The notes under the pieces were generated by a model. It saw only the letters and a list, made by a program, of their open reading frames with translations, was not told the DNA's origin and did no database searches. From positions 638,333-702,332 of the forward strand of contig NW_020170394.1 in assembly GCF_000524195.1 (NCBI RefSeq): 64,000 bases of DNA. Direction: 5' to 3'. Source of the DNA: Echinococcus granulosus. Its lineage: Eukaryota; Platyhelminthes; Cestoda; Cyclophyllidea; Taeniidae. Positions 26,605-39,400 of the stretch are shown here, one piece after another (within the stretch, counting starts at the first letter, position 1; each line of letters opens with the position of its first letter). Position numbers and translations under genes: made by a program.

Positions 26605-27438
26605 CAAAAAACTCAATTGATGAGAGGAAGCACGACTCGTATAAGTTAGTAACAATGAATTATTGCTCGAGCATCAGTCTCGTTGCTTTTAAAACACCAC
26701 GAAATCGGCAAACAATGATGTCGTCGCCTACGTTACAAAAAACCAAACATTCAGATATATGCCGTTGACTGACGGTAAGTTGATTGGTCGACTTCTAGGT
26801 TTGTAGATGGAAGGAAATACCAAAGTCTGGAGGGTTCCAAAAGACTAATTAAATAAAAGTCAGGCACTAAAACAAGAAATATTAATTTCGAAATAATCCT
26901 ACGACTCACAAGGGCAAAGGGAGCTAAGGCAATTAAGGGTAACAAAAAGCATTACACATGGAAGCATCAAAGGAGAAAAGTAATGAAATTGTAAGTAAAA
27001 GTCAATCTAGATTAAAACAATTAAAAATAGGTATATTTACAGGCACTTTTTTTGCAGACTAAACAATGATCTATAGGGCAATTTAAAACGTCTTGATGAG
27101 AGGCTGCATTGATTAAAAAAGGTCTGAAGTGCTAAACATATCTACGGCAACTAACAAAACACTTGAAGGATCCCAAGCGTGGATAAAGCTTTGAAGGTGC
27201 GAGTAGTAATGGGGTTTTTACGGACGATGCGTGCATATGCGTTTGGCGTCAATTTGAAGAACATGCAAGAATACGGAGGAGCCAACACTCGTGTAGTCGT
27301 GTAATCTACATGGGCAGTACGGTGACAAGTAAGACTACATCTGCAGACTAAATGTGATAAAGAACATTCGTTTGTAACGCCGTTCTCTAGTAGTTTACTA
27401 AACTCCATGTTTGACTATTTAAGCAGTTAGGTTTACAC

Positions 27439-27636
27439 TGTAATACGATAGTGGTTTATCCCTCGGTTCTGGTGAGGCGCCACTTTTGTACTTTGAATCA
27501 GCTCCCTTGTACCTCGCTGGGTGGGCTGGCCTTTTGGGCCATGCCAATAGCCCAGACACCTTCTCTGCGCTGAATATATATATTCTGCCCGAGTATTGTG
27601 TCTTCTTTCGTCTTAAGGGAGTCTTGGGACGTTACA
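27439..27636 (-). mobile_element. 198-bp LTR-like repeat, intact copy B (inverted)
   Basis: Read on the minus strand it begins TGTAACGTCCC and ends CGTATTACA. It is exactly as long as copy A at 16088-16285 and nearly identical to it, including the central GGCATGGCCCAAAAGGCC. The flanks ACAC and TCAC agree in three of four bases, a weak target duplication. It sits between AMFR and DDRGK1. Confidence 0.75.
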
Positions 27637-27656
27637 TCACAGACTGCTCCTCCGCC

Positions 27657-27730
27657 TAGTGGCATGGCCTCTGGGTCGTGCCAGTAGCCTCTCCGCTCTT
27701 CCACAATTCAAGAATGTATTTTCTGCCATA
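27657..27730 (-). mobile_element. Decayed fragment of the LTR-like repeat
   Basis: Immediately beside copy B. The stretch keeps the order of GGCC/GCATGGCC, CCAGTAGCC, CTCCGCTC and the ATTCTGCC-like block in the same orientation but is heavily diverged. It may be an older insertion into which the intact copy landed nearby. Confidence 0.4.
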
Positions 27731-28321
27731 CTATCGTAGTTAAGTGAGGCTCCCATTAGCATGAAAAAAACATTATACTCGGATGGGATCCATATATTTA
27801 CTGTGCAGTAGGGTTAAGGACTATTGATATAGACGGGGGCAAGCCCACCCGACAAAGACACCATGGCAAGGCACCCAAGTGGTTTTCTAAAAAACCGATA
27901 TTTTTACAAACACATAACGCATTATAAAACCATGACTTCTTGCAGCTTAAGGGAAAACGCGGGGCTCTAATCGTATCGCATACCGTCAGTCCCAGAGATA
28001 GCCAAGGTACTACTACTTCAAAAAAAACTTGGCAAAAAAGGTCTAACCAAACATTTTTTAACCATGTTAGACTAACATATTGATGTTTTTACTTTTGTCA
28101 ACAATTTGGAGCCAATACCATCGCTTGCTTTGTCAGATAAATTCAAACATGGGTGTCTTTTATGTTTAAATTCCTTAAAAGTATAGCACTTTTATGCAAG
28201 TATATTCTAGTCCACTCCTAAATAATTGTGGATGGCAGTATAATTTATAACTTGATACCCTACTGACATAGGCTCCAATGATAATGTCGATGGTGAACAC
28301 CGTGCAATACATTTGTGCACA

Positions 28322-29818
28322 ATGGAGCTAGTTCTCCTTGTCCTGACGTGTATTTTGTGTATCGTAGCATTTTTTATCTTATTCCTTGAAGGTCGTGCAT
28401 GGAAAAGTAGGTTTATCGGCTCTTGTTCTTGTTTTTTGACTTTACAATTGCATTCATGATGCTTTTACTTCAGAGTACTGCGTATTTGGTCACTCTTTTA
28501 TCGTAGAATCCTCCCGGCGAGATGGAAGGCAGGGGTTGTCAAATAGACGTCGTCTTGGCAACTCAGCAGCCCGTCGATATCAACAACGGTCTGCCGTTTC
28601 CACCTCCCGATCACCTCAGCTCATGACGGAGTCCGATTTTGATTCCCTCAGTGAGGGCAGCGATGACGATGGCTCAACGAAAACAGATTCTGAGGCAAAA
28701 CTGCCAGTGATGCTTCCTAAAAAGAAGGTAGGGGCTAAAAAAGCCCAAAAATTGGCTGAAAAGGAACGTCGAAAGGAGGAACGCGAGATGGAAGAGAGAT
28801 ATAGGGAAGCGATGCGGAAGAAAGAGGACGAAGAAATTAAGAAAAGAAAAGACACTGAAGCGAAAGAAGCTGCTGCCGAAGCAGCTCAAGTGCGTTCTTT
28901 GTTTTGAGCTATTTTAGTGTGTCCACATTTTTTGTTCGTTGTTAATATTATGCATGTTATGGTGGGTGTATGGGCCAACCACCCACTTTGGTCTTGCAGT
29001 CGAATGTTTAATGTAGCTTTATGAAGTTCCGTATGGAGCTATTTAGTGCTATCGGAAGTAACTTGTCTAAGCTTATCAGAAATCTGGACTTGTTCATATT
29101 CGTGGATCTGTAAACCGCGTGTGGTTTACTGCTTTGGGTGAATTCGTGTCTACTTAAATTCAATGATGTTTGTCTATACTACCAAACTGCCTTAAGGGTT
29201 TTAAAAAGTTGTCAAAGTGACTTTTTAGCGCGGAAGGCGGTATCCTTTACTCTAAAAAGCCAGTTTGGTCAGCGCTTAACGCTACACTTGTGGTTTCGTA
29301 CGTATCGTTTCCGTTTGTTGCTGGATCTTTTGTAGGCAGCGGCAGAAGAGAAACTGAGGCTAGAGCGGGAGATGCGAGAGCAGGCCAAGTATGAACAGCT
29401 GAAGGCTACCTTCTCCATTGAGGGGGAGGGTGTCGGTATTCAGCCTTTGGACGAAGAAGCCGAAAGGCGACTTAACCATCAATTTGTCGAGGCAGTTAAG
29501 GAAGCGAAACTGATTTCCCTGGAGCGACTTTGCGTCATGTTTGATATGAAAACCGATGTGAGTTAGTACTCTGTGTAGCGATGTATTTGCACTCCTTCGT
29601 TACGTTAAATAGCTTCAATTTTGTAGGCCTGTGTGGAGAAGATCCAGTGGTTGATTTCAGAGGGTGCACTGAGCGGTGTTCTGGACGATCGTGGCAAGTT
29701 CCTGTGTATAGAACCCAAGGAATACGAGGCAATTGCCAAATTCATCGAACTACGTGGTCGCGTTACTATGAGGGAACTCGTCGAACATGGCAATAAGGTG
29801 GTCAAAGCCCGCGCGTAA
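28322..29818 (+). CDS. DDRGK1: DDRGK domain-containing protein 1 (UFBP1)
   Basis: DDRGK1 is an ER-membrane adaptor that recruits the UFL1 ligase for conjugation of the ubiquitin-like UFM1. Exons are 28322-28406, 28507-28889, 29336-29557 and 29627-29818, giving 293 residues (human about 314). The N-terminus is a single hydrophobic anchor (MELVLLVLTCILCIVAFFIL). A basic, acidic and then highly charged helical stretch follows (GAKKAQKLAEKERRKEERE), as in the family. The C-terminal winged-helix domain has EGEGVG and the signature VLDDRGKF and ends GRVTMRELVEHGNK. The donor of exon 2 is GTGCGT, a variant also seen in STK36 here. The gene is divergent from AMFR and convergent with STK36, whose stop lies 674 bases away. 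The length, order of elements and signature leave little doubt. Confidence 0.96.
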
Positions 29819-30491
29819 ACGCTCACCTACTTTGGTAAGGCTTCGATTTCTTCACCCCCTCCTATTATTCTGCAATGAAAAGTGAAGCTGTAACATTTAC
29901 ACAGATTTTTGATTTCTTAACCTTTGCCTGGGTGGCTGTCCTACATCGCCTCAAGCAGCTTCATCCATACATACATAAAATTGTTGTTCGGTACACTCAG
30001 CAACTCATTCGGTTCTTATTCTTCAAATGACCATAGACGATAAATTTTCACTCGAGGTCAGGTGGGTTACGCATGATCGGCACACTGATGGTGTACTTAA
30101 TCCCGTTTCTTCATCTCTGCACCTATCCAGGGACATCTATTTTTTACGTTTATTAGATGAAAGGAACGTTGCCCGACTGATTCTTCAAGTGGAATGACCT
30201 GTCAACCTTTGCAAATGAAATTGGCTGGTACGCTTGAATCTTTGTTCATTATCGATCCCAAGGAAACGAAGATTCCCGACACCGCTCTACCTATACTTTT
30301 CACGAGAACAGTTCCCTAGGCCGAAGTATTTATTACAATCGTGGTATGTTCAACCCATAAAAGGAAATAATTAAACACCGAAAAACAGTGGGGTGCAAAG
30401 CATCAAACGAGTGCAAAATCATAACAATATGAGTGCAATATGGTGTGGGCACAGCCTGAAGGGGTTAACACGGGGATAGGGGAGGGGGGTT
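29819..30491. other. Convergent 3' region between DDRGK1 and STK36
   Basis: This 670-base stretch holds the 3' ends of both genes. I see no exon in it. A minus-strand AATAAA lies at 30329-30334. Confidence 0.5.
30329..30334 (-). terminator. Candidate polyadenylation signal of STK36
   Basis: AATAAA on the minus strand, about 160 bases past the STK36 stop codon at 30492-30494. Confidence 0.5.
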
Positions 30492-33400
30492 CTATTGAGA
30501 CTTCTCGAACTCGCATAAGGCGGAAAGATGCCCTAGTATCGACTCCTGGACGGATGAGTTAGCGGACTGAGTTGCTGAAGCCGATGTTTGCGGGTGATTC
30601 CGATTTGCGAAAAGGCGTTGCAGAAGACTGGGTCGCTGAACCTGCTGAGTAGCGGTACTGTATTGGACGATCAGCCTTTGAAGGACGCTGGTTTGAAGAA
30701 ATTTCTGACAAATAATGAAAGATATGTTAAAGCTGCTACTCCTCAGGTATGGACTGTGCATACTTATGCATGAATAGATAAGGCGGAAGACTGGAATAGC
30801 ACCTGCTTTAGCGTGGGGTCCATTTCGAAAATCCTCCGCATAGCGCCCAAGGCAGCCTCTTGAACATCTAATGATGAGTCAGTGCATCCGGATTCTAAGA
30901 GACTGGATGAGAAGGGGTTCGAAAATGTTTTTGTGAAATAAGAGGGGCTAAAAATCGTGCACCTACCAACTGAGCATTCGAGTTTCGACGACTGAGCCAG
31001 TCTCCAGGGCGTTCACAACCTGACACTCGAAGAAACCTACGGCAGTGGTCAAAGACTTTGCACTTCCATCAGGATAGACTTTTACACCAAGTTATAATAA
31101 ACAACAAATCCCTTAATAATGCACCATCAAATTCTTTAAAATGGCAAGCAAGGCCTCTAACAGGCGTTTCAAAGTTAGGATTAAATTGTTTTCTCGGATG
31201 TTTGCATCATTGTGGCAGTATCTGTTGATTGGCAATGTCCGAAATTCATGTTTGTGATGTATACGATAAGCCACTACCTAGACAAAGACAGTTCAAAATT
31301 TGTGTGCCATAGTGCTAAACGTTAGGGACGCAAATCAGAGTGTTTGTTCCAAGCCATGCATTCATGATTTCATATTGTATCAAGTTCTAACAAAAGCTAT
31401 TTAAAAAGGAAAAAGAAGAGTGATGTGAGTTTGTTTAATGGTTAATTAAGTCCAGTTACCGTCGTGTTAGCAAATTGGTGAGTGGACATACCACAGGCTG
31501 CCACTCGAACCGCGGGGTTTTGGTCGACACTCAGGAGATTTTCGAGAGTGCTGATTAGCGTAGAATCGGGTTTGGGGGCTCCCCACTGGGAGACGAATGC
31601 GAGAAGGGTGAGGGCGTAGTAGCGAACAGCGGCGTTCGAGCTGCCCAAGTAATCATGCCCCTGCAGTATCGTGAAAGAACAAGTGGCAAATGCGGAGAGA
31701 GCGGGGAAGTTTGATGCTGACAAGGTTCGTGCACTCTCGGAAATAGCGAACATTGAAATGAGAGCTGAGAGGGACCACAGAATCCCTGGTAAGGGTTGCC
31801 CTTGTGCTAGCATTTGTTTTAAAGCAGAGTTGGATTTCTCACCTGAAGGAGGATTACGGTGTGTTTGTAAAGAGTGAGTAGTATTCGATAACCGTTAATC
31901 AGTAATACTGATTATTTGATGAAAAGTGAAAGGAAAATGTGGTGTCATATAGTAAGCGCGTGGAGCTAGGCACAAGTATCAAATATTGATAAACTAGATG
32001 CAGTTAGATCCAAGTGTAAATGAGCTAAATTTTAGGTGGGTACAAGCTGGAAACCATCATTGACCAAAACCACATAAGGTGTGAATTGACGGGTAGTTTA
32101 TGTTAAGGGTTATAGCGGGTAACTCACTGTCTTCGACGGAAACAATTGCGAAAACGAGCTGTTTTAGCAGAACCTGCGCCTGGTCTCTGGATTCAGTGAG
32201 TGTGGGGCTGGCTGTGGCGCCAGAAGAGCCGTGTGATTCGATCACATTGAGAAAGAGGTGAGTGAGAAATTTGCAGACTGATTCGAATAATGTTCTGTCG
32301 GAGGAGCGTAGGCTACCGATCACAAGTACCACGAAACCCTTCATTGAAATAATTGCAGACAGATAAGAGTAGTCATGAGTATTTCACTTCAAGACTATCT
32401 AAATGGTGATATCGAACGGCAAACTATTTCTATTTGGATTGCTAGGTGAAGCAGTTGAAAAGCACGTATTCTTATGGGAACTGATTCATGAATTCACAAA
32501 CATCACGGTAGTAATCAAATAGAACCAAAAAAATTTGGTGAGGTAGAGTTGAAGAGAGACGATCAAAGCAGGTAAGGAGTCAACTAAGTAACGAACCGGA
32601 TTGATATTGCCCTCAGGAGTTTTGATGGCCGCCACAATGGATTCAATGAAAGGCTCAATCTGTTGAGATTGGCCAGAGAGGTAGCCGCCTGCGCACCAAC
32701 GACGCTCTGCGGGACCGCCCCAGAGACCGACGACGAAGGGATGCTGAGCACCGGTAGCTGTGTTGAGTGCAAGACCCCACGATGCTACCTCGAAGAAGCA
32801 CCGTCCTGCATCCCTCTCCTGATCTGGCATGGCCAATGAGGTCGTATCTGAGGTCTTGGCCAGAAAGATGGCCAGCCGGCCCAGAGCAGTTAGAGTGCCA
32901 CCGGTGGCGAATGCGCTTTCAAAAAAACCAACGAATAAAGGTCAAAACACCCAATTTTATTGAACAGCAAATTTGGGAGAAAATATCTGCGACATTTCAT
33001 TTAACTCTTCCTAGAAGATGGATCATTAATACTCCAGAGGTGTCTCTTTCGATTTGCCATCTTTTGGGCTGATTTCCGAGAAATTGGAGACAAAAAATAA
33101 TGCCATACATGAACATGAGTTCCGTTATCGTACTAGTGCAGCATTGACAGCACGAACCTCAAAAGAAGGTGCACAAACAGTACATCTACAAACGTTTGAG
33201 GCATTCCATTTTGATGGGGAATGCTAATTCTGGAAAGGAGTCAAGACCAATGCGTGTAACGATGGCCCACTGTATGTAGGAAAATTGAAGTCAATTACTC
33301 TTCGAGAAAAGTAGCACTTAAGCCAGATTTAGGAGTTCCTATTTATTCAAAGCCGCAGGTAGCCAAATTTGTGCATCGCTCCTGCTGATTCAACTACAAA

Positions 33401-36400
33401 ATGATCTTTAATGACAAACAATCAAAAAGTCTTTAATATCTTACGGCAAAATGGCCGGCAGATATTCCGCCGTATTTTTGGCGTTTAGCGGAAATTCAAG
33501 AATGTTCACTGCTGATTGCGAAATGTTGACAAAGCTGCTGCTGTCACTGGTAATGAAATTGAAAAGGAAGATAGTTATGAAACGGCAACAAGAGAGAGAG
33601 CAGTATAACAGCAAAAAGCACCAACGAACTTGTGATGCGTTCCGGGGAGGGAAAGGAGGAAATTTAAGCAGACCAGAACATCACTTGTTTCATCGCGCAG
33701 TGAATGCAGCAGAAGACGTGGTTCCTACGATTCCATAAATCGCATTCACATGAGAAGACCCCATAAAAGGAAGTGACATCAATACCACCAGCCCAAACAA
33801 GTGACTAAGGTAGGGATGTTAAAACGGTAAAAATAAATTTTGGATGCAAACATAAGTGATACATAACCCTTCCCCGTGCTAAAAAAGTGGAGATAAATGT
33901 AAGCAGCATTATGCAAGTTTTCCAGTAGCCATGGGGAGGAAGACGCACCTTTTGGACGATTTTAAGAGCGAGTTGGAGGACGTGAAGGAGGCCAGTAGGA
34001 GAGAGGATGCGCCAGTCCAGAAGAGCGGTACGGTATCCGCGTTGTTGGTGGCGAGCAGACACATCGAGCACCTGTCCGATAGTCGGCCACAGCCGCGACC
34101 ACACCTGACCCTCCAGCAAACGCTTCAACAGTGACGTCCACATGTGCTTGTGTGTGCAAGGCAGTGAAGACGGTGTCTCGGGCGCGTTCAAAACATTACT
34201 GTGACAGAACCTCGCATTTTCCATATTAATTCCCAAATTGAGGTTTAAGACTCAGATTGCCAAAAAGTTATGGACTTTTTGCCTTTCGACGGGTCCCTGC
34301 GAAAAAAGCTCTAAAATTGCGCTCTACTCGTTGCGCGATCCGTTTTCTCAATGGTGTCTAACCATTAAGAATACGACGTTTGATATCAGGTGCCAATGGA
34401 GAACTTTTAGTTAATAAGTAATTTTTAGGATAATTCATTCTCCCCAGCGCCCTTATTTCATTTTAGATTGATTCCATAATGACATGTTATGTTACGTCCT
34501 TCCTTCCTTTCAGCGCTGGTGTAATTAATCACTTAAATGGTCAAAAATTGAGGAATAAGTCGTGTTCAACATGTCTGATAGGTTTGCGTACAATTAAGTC
34601 AAAAAGCTCAAAAATAATCTCCTCTTGGTTGTCCTCTTTATTCTCAAAGACAAGCATGATAAAGAAAAATTAAGGTGTAAGATGAGAATAATGTAAATTC
34701 TCCATAGACAAACACAGCAGCTGTAGGAAGGCACTTTTTCATTTTTTCAGGTTAAACAGTAACGATGCACATCGAGCACAAGAGTGAAACAAGGTTGCAA
34801 GAAACCCGTATCTTTTAGCAGCACTTGAGAGATAGCCAAGGCTTTTGGGATATATTTCCTCTTGAAGTTGAAAGTTCAATGTGATTCAAAAATAGTTAAT
34901 ACGTTTTGACCAATGGATAAAGTCGAGCTAGATTCTTTTACCCTACCGTTTAGTTCAAAAGCGAATTACAACTATGGTTACTGAGTAGAGGCTATGGACT
35001 TATAGAAATACATTAAGCAGTAGTTGTTTAACCACGATTCATAAATCTTAGTGAAGCAGCTAGTTCTTTACATCCGGACACAGGAGGACGTTTAGCCAAA
35101 GTGAAGAGCTATTTCAACAAAGAGCCGGTGTTGAGAGACAAAGAATGGGAGGCGACTCACCGGATGCGCAGAACAGCAGTGCACGAGATGGAAGAGGCCG
35201 TCTAGCCATCCCTTATCTTGAGGCCAGGGGGTCTGGGGGAGACCGAAGAGGACTGCCGCTGCTTCCTCCTCCTCAGCTAGCGAGGTGCGGCCGACTGCGG
35301 TGGCGAGAGTGGCAACGGAGGAGTAGGAGGTGGAAGTGGAGGAGGGGGGTCGAGCAGCAGCCAGCAGACGCTCGCGCGCATCTCGACTCTGCACCAACGG
35401 ACTGCTCAACACCAGCAACAGCACCCGCGCCAGGTCACGCGCTTCTACCACCGGAATCAGCGGCTGATGATGCATCATCTCTCCCAGTAACAGAGCCATT
35501 GCCGCCTAAACTCACATCAGCGTGCAATACATAAATCACGAAATTTCTAAAAAAATGTTGTCATACCGCATGATTCGGTAACTGTGAATGTGTGAAGAGA
35601 GAAGAAAGTTTTTTCGCTTTCACCGAGATTCTGAAATGTGAAAACAGATACTTGAAATGAATGGGTAGCACGTGTACTAAACCGTAATTGTCTGTACACG
35701 GAATAAATTATTCGAACAGCTGCTCTTTTGAACAACAGTATCTCTAAATCCAAACACAAATATGGATTCGCCTTTAACTTACGCGTTGGGTACTGAACGC
35801 AGCAGCATTATTGCGCAGCTAAGTGAGAGAATGGCAATTTCAATAAGACGGACTGTCTTCGGTTCAGTCTCCTGCAACTGCAACAATGGATGTGTGTTGT
35901 CACAACGAGCGATCACGCATAAATCATTAAAAAGCCGAGAATTTTAATCCACTAAACTATGTCTATGTCTTGCAGTTCAAGGATCATTATCACTGATGAA
36001 AATTCAAGTAACTTTGAGCAAATAACATGTTTCACTTATGATACAAAGGCGATTCAATGAGTTTAGTAAGTGCATTCGGTTCGGCAGTAATGCCTACATT
36101 ATCTACAATATTATGCAACCGAATCAAGTTGAACACTGCATATGAAAAAGGATTAGTGTCAGTTACAATACCATAGCAACCTATACATACCAAAAATTCC
36201 AGGATTCCCATTAAATTGTCAATGTAACCTGAATCATCCGAAGTCAAAAGTATGGCCAATGAAGGAGCATTCTGCATACATTCATAGAGGATCTACACAA
36301 ATACAAAGAGCTCATTAGAACACGTTTCGTTATCCTGCCGCAACAGTTCTCTTTAACAATACTTTGCGAACGTATTCCTTTCCCAAAAAGGTATTGAATA

Positions 36401-39400
36401 CACAAGTAGAAGTATTTTGCAATCTTCCAATTCATCTAATTCTGTTAAATGTCTGATGAAAATGGAGCTTACACTTGCGGCCAGAGTGCATACGTTAGTT
36501 TCGCGGATGGCACAAACGAGGGTCTGAAGGTATTCCTTCATGTGCCGATCACAGAGGCGCGAGCCTATGTAGGAGGCCATCTAAAAGCAGCACAATAACC
36601 GCGTCAAGCATCAGGGAAGTAGTGAAAAAGTGTACAGCAAACGGGTATTAAAACGTGGGTGAGACTTCGTATGAGTAAACCAACTAACCGTACTTTTACA
36701 CCCGCAATTTCCCATATTCAGTAAGCACAAGGAGTTGTAAAATTTGTCCCAAGATTCATTAAGAACAAAGCAATAAGCAAATAAGGAATAATAGTGGAAA
36801 TCTTCAGATATATAATAGAAGGTAGCATTAAAGTGTTAGGTTTCCTCATATTAAAAGTCACTGCAAAAAACTTGAGCAAAAACAATTCGTTCCATTGTCT
36901 GTTTGCATAAAACACACGAAGGCTTTGAAATCAGTATATTCACATATATTGGCCCTGTGCTCATTGTAACTCATAGTCTAGTAGATGTTACGATGGACGC
37001 ACTTGTTGTGGGAGTGCAGGGAACACCTGATGCGCTGTCGAATCCAGTTCGTATCTCAAGGGGTCTGTCAAAAGAGCTAGAATGATGATGACCTTCTCGC
37101 GGATGCCATCTGCGTGCTCCCGAGTCCTCTGCAGAAGAGCGGGATACGTGCTGAGTGCCAGGCCAGGACATGTGGCTGAAAATGCAGTTTAAGCGCAAAA
37201 ACTTAACCTCCTGCCGCAGCCATGGCATCACTTCGTACATCACCAAAATGACTGCTGCAATAGCTGTCGTAAATGGATTGAATTTATAAGCATTGATCAA
37301 ATAGCACTTCACTATGAAGACAATGTTATTTTACGCTAAGAGGATTGAAGTCGAAACCTCCATTCACTATAAAGTGTCTCAAATCGGATGTGGCAGTGAG
37401 AGAAAGCTTGCTTTTAGATGTGCATATATCATCTTGAATACCTCACAATATATACAGCATTCACCCACAACATTGCACACATAAAGCCCACGAGGCTAGC
37501 GTGGACAAATAAGGTGATCTGAATTAGAAGTAAACTAAACGAAAATACGCGCCTTTTGAAATCCTGCCTATTGAAGGGAATTGCAAGAGAACATCTATGG
37601 ATGAAGTGCAGTCAGAGATGGCCGCAGAGAGGAACTGAGAGATAACGGCGTTGGGCCATTTTCGAAGGCACTCAAGAAAGTAGCGAAGACACTCGAAAAA
37701 GTAAATATGAGTGATAAAAGTAAAAGAAAAGAGAATAAAGTTGGACACAAAAATCGGTGGTTATTATGTAATTGGCGGAGTGAAAGTAGAGGAAAATTCG
37801 CGCATTGGAAACGTCCTCCGACATAGTAGAAAAAAAGGTAATATTTTGTTCTTTGCTAGAATAAATTTCTAGGAGTTGAGGTTTACGCAATTGAGTAATT
37901 CATGAAGTTCCAGCAATCCTAAAGAGGTACAGTAAGATGGATTTATACTATGCGAAATTTTTCATGCTACTCAAACACACAAAGAAGCCTCTGGATAAGG
38001 AGAGCGCACACTAAGAAGTGATGGTAACATCGTTCGCTCACCAGAATGGTCTGCTCGCCGCGAATAAAATCGGTGTCGCGGGTGAGGCAAAGGAGGGAGG
38101 GCACCAACTGCAGTAACTTCAGACCCACACCTACGTAGGTGGCTTGTCTAAACAGGAGTCAAACAAAGGCGCTAGAAAATGACAGCCAATTTGATGTGTC
38201 GGACGCATTCGGTGCCAGTGCTCTATTCCTTTGACAAAATAGTAATTAACACATTTTAAGGATTTTTTCTGGATTGATCGCATGCGCTAAGTGGACAACT
38301 AATATATAAAGTACGAGATTCAGTGTTTTTAACAGACTTTAACTAGATTTGAGACTCAAAAAAGAACCACCCAAATGTATCAAAAGAATATCGAAGTTAT
38401 GCTAAAAATAAATTAATCTACCCCCAACCAGAAAATTCTTCAGAGTAAAGGAACACAAAATCCACCGAAAAATTCTTACTAATTTATAGTAATTAACGGA
38501 CTCACGCAGACGGCGGCGGATCCGGAGTGTGTGCTACCTCACTCACAAAGTAGGCATTTACAGTGAAAATGATTCGAAGCAGGGGGTTCTGAGACCAGGA
38601 TTGCTAAATTGGGCAAAATTGGAATTCAGCAATAAAGGGTCAAATAACGGTGGTGACGACAGACTGAGAGGGAGGTCAGTGCTACAACTCACGGAAAGGA
38701 AGGATTTCTTTTTCAGCAGTTCAGCTAGAAGCTGAATAAAGAAAGTAGGAATGTTGGTGCGTTCGAAGAAGTCGGTGAGAATAAGAACGTTGCTAAAACG
38801 TAAGAGGGGCGCAATTCAGAAAAAAAAGAGGGCATAAAAAAATAAAAGGATATTAGTGATGAAACTAATAAAACGCCCATGCTTGGGAGGGTACGACTTT
38901 TGATGGATTGGCAATGGTTATGCAAACATGAGGCAGCGGACTAATTCCCAGCACCGTCACTGTCACCAGGTTACGCCTATGAGGGGGTAAGCTATCCCAC
39001 TAAGGTTGTCACCTATTCATTTTCCGAATTTACCAATACCCGCTAGTTAACCACAACTACCCAGCCTCTAATCTGTTGGGCTAAGCCTCCATTCAAGTTA
39101 TCAGGCAAATTTACCTCATACATTTTACAACGAAATAATAAATCAAAAATTTCGATACAAAAAATAGCTGTAACTTTTCCCTATACAGGTATACCATCAA
39201 ATCGTTAGGGAAGGTTTTAGTGGACAAGAGAAAATAAACAAAATCATTTAACCATCCTAAATTTAAAACAAACAATTATTCCTTCCCAACGTGGCTATCC
39301 AAATCGCTTCAGTTGGGTGAGTCCATAACAGCTGAGTAAGAGATGAGACTCACCACTCGACTGTGATGACATTAGAGACGATTGCAATGATAGCCTCTAG

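Larger units (their letters stand above)
26605..28321. promoter_or_regulatory. Shared intergenic region of the divergent AMFR and DDRGK1 genes
   Basis: The two start codons (26604 minus, 28322 plus) face away from each other across 1.7 kb. The region contains the 5' flanks of both genes and two inverted LTR-like repeats. I could not pick out a specific promoter element, so co-regulation is only inferred from the arrangement. Confidence 0.4.

Noticed and set aside
26605..26655. Upstream extension of the AMFR first exon frame.
   Set aside because: The extension starts with TTG and has no ATG; the first ATG at 26604 precedes the first membrane segment as in gp78 proteins.
32584..32772. Alternative frame in STK36 beginning after an internal CAG ([13 protein letters not shown]).
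   Set aside because: It would need a 32-base intron with a GTAGCA donor, while the uninterrupted frame continues as plausible helical protein and keeps phase with both neighbours.
35145..35534. Plus-strand open frame opposite an STK36 exon.
   Set aside because: The minus-strand frame has matching splice phases and helical repeat character; the plus frame is Arg/Pro-rich and lacks any motif.
36032..36141. Alternative STK36 exon frame ([17 protein letters not shown]) with a good acceptor at TATGCAG.
   Set aside because: It starts in phase 1 after a phase-0 exon and ends without a phase-compatible donor; the frame from 36093 fits both sides.
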